Assembly: GCA_028690255.1 (NCBI GenBank)
Contig: JAQVBP010000013.1
Location: 1 to 30,745, forward strand
Reading direction: 5' to 3'
Length of the DNA: 30,745 nt
From: Methanosarcinaceae archaeon
GTDB taxonomy: Archaea; Halobacteriota; Methanosarcinia; Methanosarcinales; Methanosarcinaceae
Positions 15,076-22,169 of this stretch are shown piece by piece. The translations under genes and the position numbers were made by a program. Under the pieces are notes generated by a model, which was not told where the DNA came from, did no database searches, and was given only the letters and a program-made list of their open reading frames with translations. Every line of letters begins with the position of its first letter. Within the stretch, counting starts at the first letter, position 1.

Positions 15076-17514
15076 TCAGCTTTCCCCGGCAAGGAGAGTA
15101 AAAGTTTCGGCAAGACCTTTTGTATTGGGGACGTAGGCTTTTTTGAAATACAGGCGTTTTCCGTTTTCTCCGAGCCTGGTTTTTAATTTTTCAAAATGCT
15201 CGACCGCAAACGGGTGTATGGTCTCGGCTTTCGGGTTGTCCGGAGCGTCCTCCAGCATCAGAACGGCAGTTGCGCCTTTCTTAAATGCGTGTTCGAGCAT
15301 TTCCAGGCTCACCACCAGGTTTGTAGGGACCTTTACGGTTTTGACGTTTGCAGGATAGCTGAGCACGCTGTTTCCTATGTTGTCGCAGGTCAGGTAGGCA
15401 ATCCCGCTGTTTACGAAGGTCAGGAGGTCTCCTTCCTCAAGCACCCCGTCGATTTCGGCAAGGAGCTCCTGGGCAGTAAAGCCCGTCACCCGGACAGCTT
15501 CTCTTTCACAGAGTTCCACACAGTAGCCGCAGCCGGTGCAGAGCAGGGGGTCCACGACAATTCTTCCGTTTTCGTTTAAGGAAAGGGCCTCAAAGGGGCA
15601 GGCCTGGCATTTTCCGCAGCCGTTGCAAAGGAGGGGGTTTACGCTTGCGAGTTCGTGTTCGAGTGTTCTCGGGCTGTTCGTGATATACGCTCTCGCCCTT
15701 GCGGCCGCAAGCCCGGCCTGGGAGATGGTGTCCGTGATGTCTTTGGGGGACTGGGCGGTCCCGCATACGAAAATCCCTTCCGTGGAGCTGTCCACGGGTT
15801 TGAGTTTGGAGTGTTTTTCCTTGATAAACCCGCTCTCGTCCTGGCTCAGGTTCAGGGTCCTTGCAATTTCCTGCGTGCCCTCTGAGGGCACCATGGCTGC
15901 GGAGAGCACGACAAGATCGGCCGGAAGTTCCAGCAGTTCCTGCTTGAGGGTGTCCTCGACCCGCACAACAAGGCTTTTGTCACCTTTTTCGATAACTTCG
16001 GCAGGTCTGCCCCTCAGGAATTTCACGCCCATGTCCTGGACGGCCCGGTAATAGTTTTCATAGAGCCCGAAGGCCCGCATATCAATATAACAGATTGTGA
16101 CTTCGGTTTCCGGATATTTTTTTCTTATGAGGTTTGCGTGCTTTAGGGCTGCCATGCAGCAGTATCTGGAACAGTAAGGGTTTCCCCCGGCCTTTTCGTC
16201 TCTTGAACCGACACACTGGATCATGACGATCCTTTTCGGGACTTCAGGGGTTGAAACGTGATTTTCCTGAAGATTATTTTCCTGAATCTTGTTTTCCTGA
16301 ATCTTGTTTTCCTGAATCTTGTTTTCCTGAATATTATTGGCCGGAAAGCCCTCTTTATTGTCCGAGGGCCTCATAAGCTTGCCTCTGGTGGGCCCGTTAA
16401 GGCCAAGGATGCGGGCAAGTTCCGTCTGGGTGACCACGTTTTCGAAAATTCCGTACCCGTACTGGGGTTTTAGAGAGCAGTCGTATTCCTCAAAGCCGGT
16501 AGCGACAACGATTGCCCCAACTTCGAGTTCCAGAACTTCGGGCTGTTGCCCCAGGTCTATTGCCCCGACCCTGCAGGCGTCCACACATTTTCCGCAGGAT
16601 TCCCCTTCCTTTTTGCCTCCGAGTTCAAGGCAGTGCCCGGGGTCGATTGCATAGGTCTTCGGGACCGACTGGGAAAAACGCAAAGAGATAGCTTTCCTGT
16701 CTTTATGCCCGCAGTTAAACTCGTTTTCCATAAGGACCGGACAGACATTGCTGCACCTGCTGCAGGCAACGCAGGAGTCTAGGACGTAACGGGGGTTTTT
16801 CCGCACTTTTACCGTAAAGTTGCCCGAACTCCCGCTCAGGTTTTCGATCTCGGCGGAGGTGATCAGAGTGATTGCAGGGTGGGAGGCCACCTCGTTCATG
16901 AGGGGACTGAGGGAACACATGGCACATTCCTCGGCTAGTTTGTCCGGGGAAAAGATTTTGCCTATCTTTGCCATCTGTCCGCCTATGCTTGTGTTCTTTT
17001 CAATAAGATAGACCGGGATACCATTATCGGCCAGGGAAAGGGCGGCGGCAATTCCCGCAATTCCCCCTCCGATAACAAGCGCCTTTTGCCTGATATTTAT
17101 CACCACTGCATCCATGGGTTCGGCCTTTTCCAGACGCCTGATTTTTCCCTTCAGAACGGAGAGGGCTTTTTCCGTTGCCTCTGAGACCTCGGGGTGGACC
17201 CAGGCACATTGCTCACGCAGGTTTGCAATTTCGAGCATTGCGGGGTTTAATCCGGCATCCCGGACACATTTTTTAAACAGTTGTCCGTGCTTGGAGGGTG
17301 TACAGGAGCCTATCACGACCTTTTCGAAGGAGTGGCGAGAAATCCTGTCTTTGATAAGGGCCTGCCCCTGGCTGGAGCAGAGGTACTCAAAATCAAAAAC
17401 GGATATACCCCCGGCTTTCAGGGCATTTTTTAAGGACCGGATATCGATATGATCGGAAATGTTTCCGCTACAATGGCAGATAAAAGCGGCAGTTTTTTCG
17501 GGTGATGCCTTCAT
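15076..17514 (-). CDS. hdrA: HdrA homologue fused to a cysteine-poor MvhD-like domain
   Basis: Flavin-containing subunit of soluble heterodisulfide reductase, the site of electron bifurcation/confurcation in this family. 812 residues. N-terminal Cys domain 1-140 (ICHCSG, EYLCSSQG, GSCTPS); FAD-binding GGGIAGIAAALSLADNG near 149, with IEKNTSIGGQMAKI; CAMCSLSPLM; inserted ferredoxin CVACSRCSNVCP and CGKCVDACRVGAI; second nucleotide-binding part through FVCGTAQSPKDITDTISQAG; C-terminal ferredoxin CNGCGKCQACP and CTGCGYCVELC; and an MvhD-like domain from about 690. That domain keeps the fold pattern (YPANVKTVKVPTNLV, FKKGATAVLML) but lacks the CNWC, MCSGR and GCHPGDCHY cysteines of true MvhD. A pentapeptide repeat inserts near 394-418, in a loop before KRIVMIQCVGSRDEK. 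The TATA-like TTTAAATAA near 17540 implies a leaderless or very short leader. Confidence 0.93.
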   Translation of the reverse strand: MKASPEKTAAFICHCSGNISDHIDIRSLKNALKAGGISVFDFEYLCSSQGQALIKDRISRHSFEKVVIGSCTPSKHGQLFKKCVRDAGLNPAMLEIANLREQCAWVHPEVSEATEKALSVLKGKIRRLEKAEPMDAVVINIRQKALVIGGGIAGIAAALSLADNGIPVYLIEKNTSIGGQMAKIGKIFSPDKLAEECAMCSLSPLMNEVASHPAITLITSAEIENLSGSSGNFTVKVRKNPRYVLDSCVACSRCSNVCPVLMENEFNCGHKDRKAISLRFSQSVPKTYAIDPGHCLELGGKKEGESCGKCVDACRVGAIDLGQQPEVLELEVGAIVVATGFEEYDCSLKPQYGYGIFENVVTQTELARILGLNGPTRGKLMRPSDNKEGFPANNIQENKIQENKIQENKIQENNLQENHVSTPEVPKRIVMIQCVGSRDEKAGGNPYCSRYCCMAALKHANLIRKKYPETEVTICYIDMRAFGLYENYYRAVQDMGVKFLRGRPAEVIEKGDKSLVVRVEDTLKQELLELPADLVVLSAAMVPSEGTQEIARTLNLSQDESGFIKEKHSKLKPVDSSTEGIFVCGTAQSPKDITDTISQAGLAAARARAYITNSPRTLEHELASVNPLLCNGCGKCQACPFEALSLNENGRIVVDPLLCTGCGYCVELCEREAVRVTGFTAQELLAEIDGVLEEGDLLTFVNSGIAYLTCDNIGNSVLSYPANVKTVKVPTNLVVSLEMLEHAFKKGATAVLMLEDAPDNPKAETIHPFAVEHFEKLKTRLGENGKRLYFKKAYVPNTKGLAETFTLLAGES
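16261..16335. repeat. 15-bp x 5 minisatellite inside hdrA
   Basis: Five units of the type GTTTTCCTGAATCTT (plus strand) encode (N/K)IQEN repeats on the coding strand. The repeat keeps the frame and fills a surface loop that is short in other HdrA proteins. Confidence 0.92.
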
Positions 17515-18367
17515 CTAATATCTACAATTTAAGGTCTTTTATTTAAAATTTGCCAATTATTGATGTAATATACCACATATCGGATAATCCTTCCTGAAAA
17601 ATGGCCTCTTTAGGGCATATAACTTTCCTGAGCAATCTCAATGGCCGACCCTCTTTCTGAAAACGAGTATTTTTATGGGGTTTACACGAGGTGGAAATGC
17701 ACTGTCCTGAATGGGTTGCTGAAGGATTTTGGCCCCTGATTTTTCCAAAGTTTTTTATATTATTATTTTTATATATTAAAAGAAAGTGGTTTTCTTGAAA
17801 TTAAATTGTCAACTACCCCTGAGCTAAAGACTCAGGGCCCCCGCCTGCTGAGGATTTATGAAAAATCCTGCAAGCCAGTTATTGGAAGACCTTTCCAGAG
17901 GATTGTATTTGGTCAACTACTACCTCCCTAAAATCTCTGATTTAGTATAGGAGTTTGTCTGACAGGTTCTGGTTGACCGGATCGACTATTTATTCGGAAA
18001 CTCTGGATAATTGAACTCTGAGCAAGAGAGGACGGATTCCGGGATTGATTCTGTTGCAGCTTCACTGCAACACTTCCGCTTTATAAAATAGACGTCAACA
18101 ATTTCGGATACATATTATCCTGCCAGTTTCATGCCAACCATATCGTGTTGCATAGAATCGATTAAGTTCATAATAATCCAACGCCTGGTTGTTGACGCGA
18201 CACAGGGCAGGAGCGAAGTTTATTATTGGCTTCTATTATAGAGGCCCAGCCCCATTAAATTTCATTCAAAAAAGCAGGTGCTGATTTACGCATTTCTCCC
18301 AGGCATGTCGTTTCCGGTAAATCGGAAAATATTGGGGAGGGAAGCTCCTGCAAAAGGAGATGAATAC
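17515..18367. other. Long non-coding stretch upstream of hdrA and wHTH-1
   Basis: No gene was recognised. Contents: the hdrA promoter on the minus strand (TTTAAATAA near 17540); an A/T-rich stretch with a weak 33-codon frame at 17697-17798; a right-end-type hairpin at 17817-17837 and a smaller one, AGGATTT/AAATCCT, at 17851-17869; a perfect 8-bp hairpin TGTTGCAG-CTTCA-CTGCAACA at 18052-18072; and a 9-bp inverted repeat CGTCAACAA at 18093-18101 matched at 18189-18197. The density of hairpins suggests decayed mobile-element ends. Confidence 0.5.
17808..17869 (-). mobile_element. IS200/IS605-type right-end hairpin relic A
   Basis: On the minus strand: a stem AGGATTT/AAATCCT, then CAGCAGG, then the hairpin CCCTGAG-TCTTTAG-CTCAGGG, ending GGGTAGTTGAC. 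The TTTAG-type loop and the GGGGTAGTTGAC end are the pattern seen at TnpB-element right ends, where they form the 3' end of the omegaRNA. No tnpB is adjacent. Assignment is by pattern, including the tnpB-linked hairpin at 26714. Confidence 0.55.
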
Positions 18368-18742
18368 GTGACAGAAGACGACGGTTTTAAAATGGGAAAA
18401 ACCGAATATGAAATGGTGGAGTTACTGAGAAGGCTCAATATCAACAGGCCGGTAGCCCTCACTCTTACATGCCTCTCAAAAGGAGAGGAAATTTCTTCCC
18501 AGTGCATCGAAATGGTCTCCGGGCTCAGGCAGCCTGAGGTTAGCATTGCAATGCGCTATCTGCGAGAGAACAGCTGGGTTGAGATGAGGGACGAAAAGAA
18601 AAACCAGGGAAAAGGAAGGCCAATTAAGCTTTACAGGCTTGTTGTCCCCATGGAAACGATTATTAATGGAATTGAAGAAAATGTTATTGCTGAGAGCAGG
18701 GTAATCTTTCAGAGCCTTGAACGTCTAAAAAACCTTTCCTGA
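18368..18742 (+). CDS. Winged-helix transcription regulator, paralogue 1
   Basis: 124 residues from a GTG start with AAGGAG eight bases upstream; an in-frame extension back to 18278 has no ribosome site. The helix-turn-helix region is about 25-75 (RPVALTLTCLSKGEEISSQ, SGLRQPEVSIAMRYLRE) with a wing containing GKGRPIKLYRL, a common ArsR/TrmB-like archaeal layout. A C-terminal helix (IINGIEENVIAESRVIFQSL) probably dimerises. No metal-binding cysteine pair is evident. It is about two-thirds identical to the regulator 290 bases downstream, so the two arose by tandem duplication. Target unknown; neither operator nor operon partner is obvious. Followed by an omegaRNA-like segment and a terminator hairpin. 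Confidence 0.85.
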   Translation: MTEDDGFKMGKTEYEMVELLRRLNINRPVALTLTCLSKGEEISSQCIEMVSGLRQPEVSIAMRYLRENSWVEMRDEKKNQGKGRPIKLYRLVVPMETIINGIEENVIAESRVIFQSLERLKNLS

Positions 18743-18765
18743 AACTCCCGGGCTGATTTTCTGGA

Positions 18766-18815
18766 AGCAGAGAACTTCTTCCTCCGCGGCCGACGGATGA
18801 CAGGGGTAGGTCACC
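18766..18815 (+). mobile_element. Short right-end/omegaRNA-like segment, sibling of 19831-19932
   Basis: AGCAGAGAACTTCTTCCTC, then GCCGACGGATGACAG and GGGGTAGGTCA, align with the start and end of the longer element at 19831-19932 but lack its two middle hairpins. It lies 24 bases after the first winged-helix gene. Homology is by eye over two blocks of about 19 and 25 bases. Confidence 0.5.
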
Positions 18816-18840
18816 CCACCGAATCGAAATTTTTTTTTGA

Positions 18841-18865
18841 AGGGAAGAAGCCCTCAAACTTCCCT
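18841..18865 (+). terminator. Hairpin after wHTH-1
   Basis: AGGGAAG and CTTCCCT form a 7-bp stem with an 11-base loop, followed by CAATTTTTA; a run of nine T precedes it. A plausible terminator for the first regulator gene. Confidence 0.5.
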
Positions 18866-19034
18866 CAATTTTTATCTAATCTCGTTTTTTGAATAATTGT
18901 GGCTGCTTGCTCATAATTCGTTTTTAATATATTTATATACGCAAGGTAGCACATATATCGACAAATTTTTGAATAAATCCATCATTAAATATATATATCA
19001 ATAAATTATATAATAGTAACTTCGGGTGATTAAA
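18866..19034 (+). promoter_or_regulatory. Promoter region of wHTH-2
   Basis: Very A/T-rich, with TTTAATATATTTATATACG near 18925-18945 and AATATATATATCAATAAATT near 18988. Either can supply a TATA box; no operator-like palindrome was singled out. Confidence 0.45.
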
Positions 19035-19451
19035 TTGGTAGATGAAAATGGATTAAGACTCAAACAGAATATAAATATTGGAGAGGATACTCTACTTAAA
19101 ATTGGCGAATGCGAGTACGAAATGATTCAATTACTTAGAAAAATTAATGTCAGCAGGCCTGTCGCCCTGACCCTCGCATGCCTGTCAAAAGGCAAAGAGA
19201 TCTCCTCGCAGAACATTGAGGTGGTGTCTGGCTTAAGGCAGCCTGAAGTAAGTGTTGCGATGCGTTACCTGCGCGAGAACGATTGGGTTGATATCAGAGA
19301 AGAAAAAAGAACAGAAGGCAAAGGAAGGCCAATTAAGCTGTACCGTCTCACGGTATCCATGGACCGGATTTTCAGCAAGATCGAAGAAAAAATTATAGCC
19401 GAAAGCAGGCTTGCGCTTCATAACATCCAGCGCCTGAAGAGTCTTGCCTGA
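19035..19451 (+). CDS. Winged-helix transcription regulator, paralogue 2
   Basis: 138 residues from a TTG start five bases after GGTGAT; the in-frame GTG at 19026 overlaps that site and is less likely. The layout is the same as paralogue 1: KIGECEYEMIQLLRKINVSR, RPVALTLACLSKGKEISSQ, SGLRQPEVSVAMRYLRE, the wing GKGRPIKLYRL and a C-terminal dimer helix. The recognition helix is nearly the same in both (LRQPEVS[IV]AMRYLREN), so they may bind the same or overlapping DNA sites. The N-terminal 20 residues differ. The pair sits between two outward-facing right-end-type hairpins (17808 and 20064). Confidence 0.86.
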   Translation: MVDENGLRLKQNINIGEDTLLKIGECEYEMIQLLRKINVSRPVALTLACLSKGKEISSQNIEVVSGLRQPEVSVAMRYLRENDWVDIREEKRTEGKGRPIKLYRLTVSMDRIFSKIEEKIIAESRLALHNIQRLKSLA

Positions 19452-19830
19452 AAGCCTTAAAGTAAGCAAGAGATATACGGTATCCAAAGCATCGGTTTAC
19501 ATTAACTGCCCTTCCCTATAAACCTGGGTTTTAGAAAAAGGTTTTAGAGAAAGGTTTTAGAGAAAGGGAACTTCTGTTAAAGGAGGACAAACCATGTTTT
19601 GGCCTTTTAACTTTTTTTAACCTATAGTCACGCCTGCATTTGATGCGACATAAATTGCTTGATTACACATCGCTTTTTGTCTCATTAATTACGTTCGTGA
19701 TTATAGGTCTCGCCATCTCTCTGAACAATTGTATTTTTTTCCGGCAAATTGGGTTTCAAATTATCCTCTCTTCCTTTATTATTTAAGTCGTTTTATGCCT
19801 CAGAACCTTTCAGTATTTTTATCTCAGACA
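19452..19830. other. Non-coding stretch after wHTH-2
   Basis: Contains a 13-bp tandem repeat GGTTTTAGAGAAA (three units, 19527-19566, the first imperfect) and a strong AAGGAGGAC site at 19580-19588 before an 8-codon frame MFWPFNFF (19594-19620), which ends in a T-rich run. The rest shows nothing I can name. It may be the decayed 5' end of a lost gene. Confidence 0.4.
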
Positions 19831-19932
19831 GCAGAAGACTTCTTCCTCGATGTTTCTAATTGTGAATTAGAAACTCCTGTTAAACCTATGGTTTAACACG
19901 ACAGCCGGAGGCTGACAGGTGGGGGTAGTTGA
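19831..19932 (+). ncRNA. omegaRNA/right-end-like element with three perfect hairpins
   Basis: Three consecutive perfect stems: GTTTCTAATT-GTG-AATTAGAAAC (19852-19874), GTTAAACC-TAT-GGTTTAAC (19879-19897, one more T-A pair possible) and CAGCC-GGA-GGCTG (19902-19914). These are followed by GACAGGTGGGGGTAGTTGA, which is the end motif of the other right-end relics here. The arrangement of stacked hairpins closing in GGGGTAGTTGA fits a TnpB-type omegaRNA scaffold without its tnpB. Expression is unproven. Confidence 0.5.
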
Positions 19933-20017
19933 TACTCTTTAATCTGATCTGCAGTTTTTGCCCTGGTATCAGAATTAACAATTTTGAATAACCGTGTATT
20001 TGAAAAACAATATCATA

Positions 20018-20064
20018 AGAACGCAGCAGGAATCCCCTGAGTCTTTAGCTCAGGGGTAGTTAAC
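20018..20064 (+). mobile_element. IS200/IS605-type right-end hairpin relic B, overlaps gdh-like 3' end
   Basis: AGAACGCAGCAGGAAT, then the hairpin CCCCTGAG-TCTTTAG-CTCAGGGG (20034-20056) and TAGTTAAC. The hairpin is the reverse complement of relic A. The stop codon and last three or four codons of the convergent dehydrogenase gene lie inside it, so the element supplies that gene's end and probably its terminator. Confidence 0.6.
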
Positions 20065-21147
20065 GGCTCGCTTAATTCTTTTTAAGGCAAGATCCACGGC
20101 GGCTTCCCGGGGGAGGATGTCCCTGTTTTTTGCATCTTCAAGTACGGTCTTCGTGTTATTCCTTACTTTCTCCTCGATTGCCTCTAAAGCCGCGCAGCGG
20201 GTGGAGCCCCGGTACTCGGAAGCCGCGCATATAACGCCTCCCGCGTTTGCGATAAAGTCGGGAACGTAGAGCACTCCTTTTTCATAAAGGGCCTTTTCCG
20301 CTCCTGCCGTGATCGGGATGTTTGCTCCTTCCACAATTAACTTTGTGTTCAGGCGGCCCATGTTTTCCTCGTTGATCACGTCCGGCCGGGCCGCGGGAAT
20401 CCAGATTTCACAGGGGATATCGATGACGGCGTTCCTATCGAGTTTTTCCCCGTCCGGGTAGTCAATTACGGATTTTCCTGCCTTTTTAAGGGAAAGCAGG
20501 GCCTTAACGTCAAGTCCCTCCGGGCTTCGAACCGTACCTCGGGAGTCTGACACACCCACAATTATGGCCCCTCTTTCAGCCAGGAAACGGGCTGTGTTTT
20601 TCCCGACAGCTCCGAAGCCCTGGATCACCACCCTGGCCCCTTCAAGTTCGAAGTCGCAGTACTGAAGCGCAACTTCCGTTGCGTGGAGCACACCCCAACC
20701 CGTGGCCCCGATTTCGTCCAGGGGAATTCCTCCGAGCTCGCAGGGCAGACCCACTACTCTTGTAATCTCGTCCCTGATGCAGGCCATGCAGGCCTCGTCT
20801 GTGCCCATGTCCGGGGCAAAGATGTATTCCTCGTCGTTCCTGAGGGCACAGGCGAGAGTTCGCAGGAGCTGGTTTTTCTTTTCCTGCGGCATTTTGGGGT
20901 CCCCGTATATAACCATTTTTCCACCCCCGTGGGGCAGGTCGGCTGCTGCGTTTTTCAGGGTCATGGATCGCGCAAGCCTGAAACATTCTTCAACACTCAC
21001 GTCCGGAGCTATTCTGATCCCGCCAAGCGCAGGCCCCCGTGCCACATTGTCCACAACAAGCACCGCTTTTAAGCTCACAGACGGTTCGTAAACATGAATA
21101 ATTTTAAAAGGTCCGAGCTCATCCGCAAATCTGAACATGTCCTCCAT
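20050..21147 (-). CDS. Glu/Leu/Phe/Val-type amino acid dehydrogenase
   Basis: NAD(P)-dependent oxidative deaminase of the glutamate/leucine dehydrogenase family. 365 residues, closer to the leucine/phenylalanine branch (about 365) than to glutamate dehydrogenase (about 415-450). Substrate-binding and catalytic residues are seen in SMTLKNA (K65), LPHGGGKMVIYGDP (K77) and FAPDMGTDEA (D113). The Rossmann motif is GFGAVG at 177-182, with an acidic residue at the end of the next strand (VGVSDSRG, D201), and IVEGANIPIT is near 272. In methanogens such enzymes usually link ammonia assimilation or amino acid breakdown to NAD(P)H. The start has AGGGG eight bases upstream. Its last residues, VNYP, and stop are encoded by an IS-like right-end hairpin, so the original C-terminus may have been altered. 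Confidence 0.88.
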   Translation of the reverse strand: MEDMFRFADELGPFKIIHVYEPSVSLKAVLVVDNVARGPALGGIRIAPDVSVEECFRLARSMTLKNAAADLPHGGGKMVIYGDPKMPQEKKNQLLRTLACALRNDEEYIFAPDMGTDEACMACIRDEITRVVGLPCELGGIPLDEIGATGWGVLHATEVALQYCDFELEGARVVIQGFGAVGKNTARFLAERGAIIVGVSDSRGTVRSPEGLDVKALLSLKKAGKSVIDYPDGEKLDRNAVIDIPCEIWIPAARPDVINEENMGRLNTKLIVEGANIPITAGAEKALYEKGVLYVPDFIANAGGVICAASEYRGSTRCAALEAIEEKVRNNTKTVLEDAKNRDILPREAAVDLALKRIKRAVNYP

Positions 21148-21368
21148 AAACTGATCCCCTTCACTAAATTTCCGTATCCGGTAAAATTAATCAAATTTAT
21201 TAAATTATAAGGGGTTGTTTATTAAAATGCCTTCCTGTGAGCCGGGCGGATAGATGGGAGTTCTCTCCAATTATTACTTTGGGAGCGCGGAGGGTCACGA
21301 ATACCCTGTCCTCCAGGTCGGGGATGAAGTGAACCCTCGCAGGTTTATTTGTGCTCCTCCCTGAGAAA
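21148..21368. other. Intergenic region upstream of the dehydrogenase gene
   Basis: Carries the dehydrogenase promoter on the minus strand (A/T-rich TTATAATTTAATAAATTT near 21190-21207). The remainder to the compound hairpin is unremarkable GC-mixed sequence with no supported gene. Confidence 0.4.
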
Positions 21369-21495
21369 TCTGAAATCCGAGTTTCAATCGCATAGATTAA
21401 GGTAATCTGAGCAATTGAAACTCGACGATTTCAGAGTATCCGGGGAACTGAGCGGGTGGCCAGAAGCATACCCCATCCTTTAGGGCGGGGTGGCA
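21369..21495 (+). ncRNA. omegaRNA-like element: compound stem plus right-end hairpin
   Basis: A long stem pairs CTGAAATC and CGAGTTTCAAT (21370-21388) with 21414-21434, with a 2-3 base bulge, and encloses a perfect inner hairpin AGATTA-AGG-TAATCT. About 35 bases later stands a second hairpin, ACCCCATCC-TTTA-GGGCGGGGT (21470-21491), with the TTTAG-type loop and a GGGGTGG tail, the usual look of a TnpB-element right end. Total length of about 125 bases fits an omegaRNA scaffold. No tnpB is attached; marR begins 147 bases downstream. Confidence 0.5.
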
Positions 21496-21641
21496 GCACG
21501 CAATTTGATCTGGAAGGTGTTTTGCATGTTCAGCGTATTTTTCAGGCAGGAAGTAGTTTAAAGTATGTCAGTTGCCAATACAGACAAGTGGACCACCCAA
21601 AGTCAAAAAATCTCGAATGGCAACTTAAAGAGGAAATTGAA

Positions 21642-22088
21642 ATGGAAAAGCCTGAAACAATAGGCAAAGTAATTTCATACATTTACAGATACCAGCGGAT
21701 TTTTCTCGACAGGGAACTGGAACCCCACGGTATAGGTAGCGGGCAGTTTAGCTTTATGATGTTGCTTTACTTAAAGGACGGAGTCAAGCAGGAGGCTCTT
21801 GCCAGAATATACAAAATGGATAAGGCCACGGCTGCCCGGACAATAAAAAAGCTGGAAGATGCTGGTTATGTATACAGGAAGCAGGATGCAGAGGACAAAA
21901 GGGCATACAATGTCTTTGTAAGTAAAAAAGGAAGGGACATAGAAGCAAAAATGAATAAAATAGCTTTAAAGTGGAACAATATGGTGTTATCAGGTTTCAG
22001 TGAGGAGGAAAAACAGCTCAACGCTGCGTTTCTTGAAAAAATGTTTATTGACAAAGATATTGATATTCGTGAACTACCGCTCGGCTGA
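21642..22088 (+). CDS. MarR-family transcription regulator
   Basis: 148 residues from the ATG at 21642 with GAGGAA six bases upstream; a longer frame back to 21456 runs through the right-end hairpin and is rejected. Typical MarR order: dimer helix (GKVISYIYRYQRIFLDREL), GSGQFSFMMLLYL, helix-turn-helix QEALARIYKMDKATAARTIKKLEDAGYV, wing RKQDAEDKRAYNVFVSKKG, and the C-terminal helix ending LEKMFI. MarR proteins usually repress a nearby gene and respond to small aromatic or oxidant ligands; no obvious partner is adjacent. The last five or so residues and the TGA come from the overlapping omegaRNA-like element, so the C-terminus may be secondary. Confidence 0.92.
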   Translation: MEKPETIGKVISYIYRYQRIFLDRELEPHGIGSGQFSFMMLLYLKDGVKQEALARIYKMDKATAARTIKKLEDAGYVYRKQDAEDKRAYNVFVSKKGRDIEAKMNKIALKWNNMVLSGFSEEEKQLNAAFLEKMFIDKDIDIRELPLG

Positions 22089-22165
22089 AGACCGACCGGC
22101 TTCCTGCTTCATACCCCGGAGCAAACTCCACGAGTCCACAGGCTCTTCCCGCCGTCCCGGCGGTG
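22071..22165 (-). ncRNA. omegaRNA-like element overlapping marR 3' end
   Basis: Read on the minus strand: hairpin CCGCCG-GGA-CGGCGG, hairpin GGAG-TTTG-CTCC, then GGGGTATGAAGCAGGAAGCC, then hairpin CCGGTCGG-TCTTCAG-CCGAGCGG (one mismatch) and TAGTTC. The block TATGAAGCAGGAAG followed by hairpin and GGTAGTTCAC matches what I recall as the 3' consensus of TnpB-element omegaRNAs. No tnpB is upstream on this strand. The marR stop codon lies in the terminal loop. The sequence after the hairpin, where a guide would sit, is antisense to the marR 3' end. Confidence 0.6.
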
Positions 22166-22169
22166 CATC

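Noticed and set aside
17697..17798. 33-codon hydrophobic frame MHCPEWVAEGF...
   Set aside because: It has a GAGGTGG site only three to four bases from the ATG and lies in a decayed region; not enough support to call a gene.
18278..18367. Upstream extension of winged-helix paralogue 1
   Set aside because: No ribosome site; the GTG at 18368 has AAGGAG at the right distance and aligns better with paralogue 2.
21370..21434. CRISPR-like GTTTCAAT / ATTGAAAC sequence
   Set aside because: Only one inverted pair forming a hairpin, no repeat-spacer periodicity and no cas genes; better explained as part of an omegaRNA-like element.
21456..21641. Upstream extension of marR
   Set aside because: It would run through the right-end hairpin; the ATG at 21642 has GAGGAA and gives a normal MarR N-terminus.
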